NCBI GenBank assembly: GCA_934646965.1
Contig: CAKUEZ010000034.1
Coordinates: forward strand, 1-18,396
Reading direction: 5' to 3'
Length of the DNA stretch: 18,396 nucleotides
Source: an uncultured Collinsella sp.
GTDB taxonomy: Bacteria; Actinomycetota; Coriobacteriia; Coriobacteriales; Coriobacteriaceae
Below are positions 15,203 to 18,396 of the stretch, one piece after another. The notes beneath the pieces were generated by a model. That model saw nothing but the letters and a program-made list of their open reading frames with translations, was not told the origin of the DNA and did no database searches. A program made the translations under genes and the position numbers. Numbering within the stretch: position 1 is the first letter of the stretch; each line of letters begins with the position of its first letter.

Positions 15203-15212
15203 TACGACTCAC

Positions 15213-15302
15213 GGAGAGATGGCAGAGCGGTTGAATGCGGCGGTCTTGAAAACCGTTGAGCGCGAGAGCGTTCCGGGGGTTCGAATCCCCCTCTCTCCGC
15301 CA
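15213..15302 (+). tRNA. tRNA-Ser (anticodon UGA), CCA encoded
   Basis: The 90-nt sequence has a 7-bp acceptor stem (GGAGAGA with TCTCTCC), discriminator G and an encoded CCA. The anticodon arm (15240-15256) presents TGA at 15247-15249 in a 7-base loop. A long variable arm is typical of class II serine tRNAs, and the T arm contains GGTTCGAATCC. It reads UCA and related serine codons. No separate terminator is seen: the tRNA ends three bases from the convergent TetR stop codon. Confidence 0.97.
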
Positions 15303-15305
15303 CTT

Positions 15306-15890
15306 TTAGTGCTTTACCGGCGTCATGGTTCGCTCGAACAGTGCATCGACCACGTCGGCTATCTCGGGTTGACGTTCAAGGTCATGGCCCGATTCCCACC
15401 ACATGGTAAATAGACGAATGATGCCGCCGGCGACAAACTCGGACGTCGTCTCGAGCGACACGGGCGCAAGCGCGTCTTCGTCGAGCGCGCTCATCACGCG
15501 CTCGCGGATGGAACGGGCGATGCGATCGCAAATCGTACCGGTCAACATGCCCGACATGCTGCTCGCCAGAATGTTATCCATGAGCTGCTCGTGCGCCAGA
15601 ATCATGTTCATGGCGTCGTCAAACACTTCATGACGAAGCGTGCGCACATCGCCCGCTACCTCCGCGCCATCTGCATCGTCCAGCTTTTGCGGCAGGCCCG
15701 ACATGAGCTCATCGACATAGAAGGCGAAGTAATCGTTCTTATCGCGAAAGTGCTTGTAGAACGTCGTGCGCCGAATCATGGCGCGGTCGCACAGCATGGC
15801 GACCGTCAGGTCCTCAAAACGATACTCTTCGAGCAGTTCGGTAAAGGCATTAAACAGGGCACGATAGGTTTTCTTGATGCGAAGATCCAT
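15306..15890 (-). CDS. TetR/AcrR-family transcriptional regulator
   Basis: 194 residues from the ATG at 15890 (MDLRIKKTYRALFNAFTELL, a normal TetR opening). An upstream ATG at 15902 and a GTG at 15923 are in frame, but neither has a better ribosome site. The helix-turn-helix lies at about residues 28-60: LTVAMLCDRAMIRRTTFYKH followed by FRDKNDYFAFY. The rest is a helical ligand and dimer domain with no recognised specificity. It is divergent from lemA with 211 bp between, and convergent with tRNA-Ser. A likely target is its own promoter through the palindrome at 15930-15942. Whether it also controls lemA is unknown. Confidence 0.9.
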   Translation of the reverse strand: MDLRIKKTYRALFNAFTELLEEYRFEDLTVAMLCDRAMIRRTTFYKHFRDKNDYFAFYVDELMSGLPQKLDDADGAEVAGDVRTLRHEVFDDAMNMILAHEQLMDNILASSMSGMLTGTICDRIARSIRERVMSALDEDALAPVSLETTSEFVAGGIIRLFTMWWESGHDLERQPEIADVVDALFERTMTPVKH

Positions 15891-15926
15891 CCATATCGCC
15901 ATCCTCGGGGGCAGCAACAACACACA

Positions 15927-15947
15927 GTAATATGTCGCATATCTTAC
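15927..15947. promoter_or_regulatory. candidate operator of the TetR regulator
   Basis: ATATG-TCG-CATAT (15930-15942) is a perfect inverted repeat flanked by GTAA and TTAC in near symmetry, about 40 bp before the regulator's start. Size and position fit autoregulation by a TetR dimer. Assignment is inferred. Confidence 0.4.
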
Positions 15948-16010
15948 ACCCGTACCGTAGTCTCTGCCTTAAAGCCCAACCTTGGCGGAAACATAACGCT
16001 TACCGGAAAG

Positions 16011-16040
16011 TTCGGCACCGCCAAGGGTTGCGGGTATACT
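16011..16040 (+). promoter_or_regulatory. promoter of lemA
   Basis: A good -10, TATACT (16035-16040), is preceded at 18 bases by a weak TTCGGC (16011-16016). Initiation near 16047 would leave a leader of about 55 nt before the lemA ATG. Confidence 0.5.
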
Positions 16041-16101
16041 AGAAGTGTTAGACCAACGGCAGCTGGCGCACAACGCCGCGGCCATTCGAAACGGAGACAT
16101 C

Positions 16102-16653
16102 ATGGCTACCATCATCATCGGTATCGTTGTTGTCGTTGTGATTGTCTGCGCCATCGCCGGCATCTACAACAACATGGTCACCAAGCGCAATCGCATCGAC
16201 AACGCCTGGCAGAACATCGACACGCAGCTGCAGCGCCGCAACGATCTTATCCCCAACTTGGTAGAGACCGTCAAGGGCTACGCCAAGCACGAGCAAGAGA
16301 CGCTCGCCGCCGTGGTCAATGCACGCAACGCCGCCGTAAGCGCCACCACGCCCGAGGCCAAGATGGAAGCCGACAACGTGCTGACCGGCGCCCTGCGCCA
16401 GCTCTTCGCCGTGGCCGAGGCCTACCCCGACCTTAAGGCGAACACCAACTTTACGCAGCTCCAGGCATCGCTCGAGGATACCGAGAACAAGATTAGCTAT
16501 GCACGCCAAAGCTACAACGACTGCGTGCTCAGCTACAACAACGCCATCCAGACGTTCCCGGCCGTCATCTTTGCCGGCATCTTCCAGTTTAAGGAGCGCC
16601 AGGGCTTCGAGGCCGCCGAGGCCGCCCGCCAGGCACCGACCGTCAAGTTCTAG
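16102..16653 (+). CDS. lemA: LemA family membrane protein
   Basis: 183 residues; the ATG at 16102 follows GGAG with five bases between. An N-terminal membrane helix (residues about 3-22, IIIGIVVVVVIVCAIAG) is followed by the family core with RRNDLIPNLVETVKGYAKHE (45-64), a helical bundle, and the conserved C-terminal block FPAVIFAGIFQFKERQGFE ending in PTVKF. LemA proteins are widespread, anchored with a short outside tail and a cytoplasmic or extracytoplasmic helical bundle, and of unknown biochemical role. They often neighbour TPM-domain or M48 peptidase genes, but no such partner is seen here, so it appears to be a single-gene unit with its own promoter and terminator. Confidence 0.93.
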   Translation: MATIIIGIVVVVVIVCAIAGIYNNMVTKRNRIDNAWQNIDTQLQRRNDLIPNLVETVKGYAKHEQETLAAVVNARNAAVSATTPEAKMEADNVLTGALRQLFAVAEAYPDLKANTNFTQLQASLEDTENKISYARQSYNDCVLSYNNAIQTFPAVIFAGIFQFKERQGFEAAEAARQAPTVKF

Positions 16654-16689
16654 CAGGTTGACAGCACGCCCTTAATCGCCTAAATGCAT

Positions 16690-16728
16690 AAACCGCCCCG
16701 TCGAATGCATACTTCGACGGGGCGGTTT
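16690..16728 (+). terminator. intrinsic terminator of lemA
   Basis: A perfect 16-bp stem (16690-16705 with 16713-16728, AAACCGCCCCGTCGAA and its complement) with a 7-base loop is followed by TTTCCTTTC. It lies 36 bp after the lemA stop. The A-rich left arm could give weak termination in the opposite direction too. Confidence 0.9.
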
Positions 16729-16753
16729 CCTTTCTCGCAACGGCCTCCCTCAA

Positions 16754-16966
16754 GGCGCCGTGCATTTTTGGGAGTATTCAGCAAACCCGGATGCTTCGAG
16801 CGCCGCAGCAAAGGCGTAAGGCGGCGAATATCCCTGTGGCTCGCTCCCCGGCAGCCCACAACCTCGCCCATTTTTCGCAAAAAGCATCGCTAAACAGCAG
16901 CTACTGCCCGAAAGCCGGTATGCAAGGGCCTTTGGCTGCAGAATACTCCCAAAAATGCACGGCGCC
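16754..16966. repeat. 213-bp MITE-like element with 26-bp perfect terminal inverted repeats
   Basis: The ends 16754-16779 (beginning GGCGCCGTGCATTTTTGGG) and 16941-16966 are exact reverse complements. The 161-bp interior has no convincing gene; it includes a smaller stem near its middle (TGTGGCT at 16835-16841 with AGCCCACA at 16853-16860). No clear target-site duplication is visible at the borders. It could be a non-autonomous mobile element or a structured intergenic repeat. It lies between the convergent ends of lemA and ilvE. Confidence 0.7.
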
Positions 16967-17003
16967 CACACCCCTACGTAACGCACAGCAGGTAGCGCGC
17001 AGC

Positions 17004-17036
17004 TAAAAATACAAAAGACGCGGCCAAAAAGCCGCG
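17004..17036 (-). terminator. intrinsic terminator for minus-strand transcription from ilvE
   Basis: The stem CGCGGC/GCCGCG (17019-17024 with 17031-17036) has a 6-base loop and is followed on the minus strand by TCTTTTGTATTTTT. It is about 195 bp after the ilvE stop, so the ilvE mRNA would carry the 125-bp palindrome below in its 3' UTR. Confidence 0.7.
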
Positions 17037-17089
17037 CACCATCATTTATTCAGCCAAGTAATCCCCTGTCGCGACAGCGCCGAGCCGCA

Positions 17090-17214
17090 GGGCGGAGAGC
17101 AAGTTCCCTCCCGGCGCACTCCGCAGGACGCAAGAAGCCCTCGCCGCACGAAGTGCGCAGCGAGGGCTTCTTGCATGTCCGAGGACGCGCCGGGAGGGAA
17201 CTTGCTCTCCGCCC
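17090..17214. repeat. 125-bp nested palindrome after ilvE
   Basis: Outer arms 17090-17117 and 17187-17214 are a perfect 28-bp inverted repeat (beginning GGGCGGAGAGCAAGTTCCC). Inside is a second perfect 15-bp repeat (17130-17144 with 17160-17174, GCAAGAAGCCCTCGC) with a GCAC-GAA-GTGC tip. The two are joined by a short partly paired loop, so the whole folds as one long hairpin. It lies 16 bp after the ilvE stop and lacks a U tract. It resembles REP/BIME-like intergenic palindromes. Confidence 0.85.
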
Positions 17215-17230
17215 GGATAGGTAAGACAAA

Positions 17231-18283
17231 TTACGCCACGGTGTAAACCCAGTCGTGCTTGTCCTCAACGGCACCAGACTGAATGCCGGTCAGGGTCTCG
17301 CGGAGCTTCTTCATCACAGGGCCGATCTCGGTGTAGCCAGCCGGGAAGGTCACAGTCTCGTCGGCGCCGTAGACCTTGTTGTCGATCTCGCCAACCGGGG
17401 AGATGACGGCGGCGGTGCCGCACAGGCCGCACTCAACAAAAGTGCCGGCCTTGACCTCGGCCCACTCGACGGGACGCTGGTCGACGGTCATGCCCAAGTC
17501 CTCGGCGACCTGAACGAGCGAACGGCGGGTGATGGAGGGCAGGATGGAGTCGGTGTGCGACTGCGGAACGACGAGGGTGCCGTCCTCCTTCACGAACAGG
17601 ACGTTGGCGCCACCGGTCTCCTCGACATAGGTGCGGGACTCGGAGTCGAGATACAGATTCTCGGCATAGCCCTCGCGATGAGCTTCCATCGTGGGCTTGA
17701 GGGACATAGCGTAGTTGAGGCCGGCCTTGATGTTGCCGGTGCCGTGCGGTGCGGCGCGGTCGTACTCGGAAACGCGCAGCTTGACGGGCTTGAGGCCGCC
17801 CTTAAAGTACGGACCGACCGGGGTCACGAGAATGCGGAACGTGTACTCAGGAGCGGGAGCCACGCCGATCACGTCACCGGAGCCGATCATAAACGGGCGC
17901 ACGTACAGGGTTGCGCCGGAGCCGAAGGGCGGAACCCATGCGGCGTTGGCAGCGACAACCTGCTTGACGGCCTCGACAAACTTGTCCTTGGGGAACGGGG
18001 GCATCTCCAGGCGCTCGGCGGAGTTGTACATACGCTCGGCGTTCATGTCGGGGCGGAAGCAGACGATGCTGTCATCCTCGGCGGTGTAAGCCTTCAGGCC
18101 CTCAAAGACCTCCTGGCAGTAGTGGAAGATGCCGCCGCACTCGGAGACGTGCATGGTGTGGTCGGTGGTCAGGCCGCCCTCGTCCCACTCGCCGTCCTTC
18201 CAATGAGCCTCGTAGCTGTAATCGGTCTTCATGTAGCCAAAGCCGAGGCTACCCCAATCGATATCCTTCTTCTCGACAGTCAT
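17231..18283 (-). CDS. ilvE: branched-chain amino acid aminotransferase
   Basis: 350 residues from the ATG at 18283, which is preceded by AAGGAG at ideal distance; the frame is open further upstream but without a better start. It is a fold-type IV PLP enzyme that interconverts Leu, Ile and Val with their 2-oxo acids using glutamate/2-oxoglutarate. Seen in the sequence: EVFEGLKAY (58-66), the R-x-x-x-N-x-x-R-x-x-x-S-type segment FRPDMNAERMYNSAERL (76-92), YVRPFMIGS (127-135), the PLP lysine in GTGNIKAGLNYA (K186), EETGGANVLFV (221-231) and CGTAAVISPVGEI (288-300). The motifs and length fit the larger, eukaryote-like subgroup (IlvE-II). It appears to stand alone; no leader peptide or T-box is evident in the 113 bp upstream that are visible. 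Confidence 0.95.
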   Translation of the reverse strand: MTVEKKDIDWGSLGFGYMKTDYSYEAHWKDGEWDEGGLTTDHTMHVSECGGIFHYCQEVFEGLKAYTAEDDSIVCFRPDMNAERMYNSAERLEMPPFPKDKFVEAVKQVVAANAAWVPPFGSGATLYVRPFMIGSGDVIGVAPAPEYTFRILVTPVGPYFKGGLKPVKLRVSEYDRAAPHGTGNIKAGLNYAMSLKPTMEAHREGYAENLYLDSESRTYVEETGGANVLFVKEDGTLVVPQSHTDSILPSITRRSLVQVAEDLGMTVDQRPVEWAEVKAGTFVECGLCGTAAVISPVGEIDNKVYGADETVTFPAGYTEIGPVMKKLRETLTGIQSGAVEDKHDWVYTVA

Positions 18284-18396
18284 ATGTCGCTCCTTACACA
18301 CACGGTTGCATACTCGCGAACCCGCACGCAAGGACCGAAGCCGGCCGCGTCGCAACGTCGCAAACCCGGAGCGTAGAGCCGGGCAGGACACGCGGG

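Noticed and set aside
15162..15212. GTG at 15212 as the start of the tadA-kinase fusion
   Set aside because: It nearly touches the divergent tRNA gene and has no ribosome site; the ATG at 15161 follows AGGGAAGG and matches normal TadA N-termini.
16684..17006. Small frames on both strands between lemA and ilvE
   Set aside because: They overlap the lemA terminator and the element with terminal inverted repeats; their sequence follows the palindromes rather than a protein.
17255..18376. Plus-strand frame of 373 codons
   Set aside because: It is the antisense register of ilvE, kept open by the same codon bias.
18284..18396. T-box or leader-peptide attenuator before ilvE
   Set aside because: Only short GC-rich stems are visible; no T-box bulge motif, no branched-chain-residue-rich leader frame and no terminator with a U run within the visible 113 bp.

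Overview
The window looks like chromosome of a high-GC Gram-positive bacterium. It has a sortase-type surface protein, a tRNA with an encoded CCA end, strong Shine-Dalgarno sites and a very GC-biased codon choice. The mix of genes suggests an intestinal member of the Coriobacteriia, probably Collinsella or a relative; that placement is inference from style, not from a search.

Layout. The left edge (1-373, minus) holds the N-terminal membrane domain of an ABC exporter cut by the window. From 374 to 1007 there is no convincing protein gene, but there is the SRP RNA gene ffs (minus) with its own promoter and hairpins on both sides. Most of the window (1008-12977, minus) is one intact 3989-residue cell-wall-anchored protein. 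It has a signal peptide, a fibro-slime head, two SpaA-like modules, about fifteen Spy0128-like isopeptide modules broken by a DUF11-like pair, and an MPDTG sorting signal. Upstream of it (12978-13379) is a control region whose best promoter candidate carries a run of nine G between the -35 and -10, plus a perfect 26-bp inverted repeat.

Right of this lies a minus-strand gene that fuses a TadA-type tRNA adenosine deaminase to a class I glycerate kinase (13380-15161). It is divergent from a tRNA-Ser(UGA) gene (15213-15302). A TetR-family regulator (minus, 15306-15890) is divergent from a lemA gene (plus, 16102-16653). The 577-bp gap between lemA and the convergent ilvE (minus, 17231-18283) holds no gene, but has a lemA terminator, a 213-bp element with 26-bp terminal inverted repeats, a minus-strand terminator and a 125-bp nested palindrome.

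How the parts relate. The housekeeping items (tRNA-Ser, tadA, ffs) recall the tRNA-Ser/tadA/ffs/dnaX neighbourhood known from Bacillus subtilis. Here a 12-kb adhesin gene sits between tadA and ffs. No sortase, pilin or conjugation gene accompanies the adhesin, so it is probably a stand-alone wall-anchored stalk served by a housekeeping sortase elsewhere. The most interesting combination is a giant surface fibre behind a homopolymer-containing promoter, which would suit on/off or graded phase variation.
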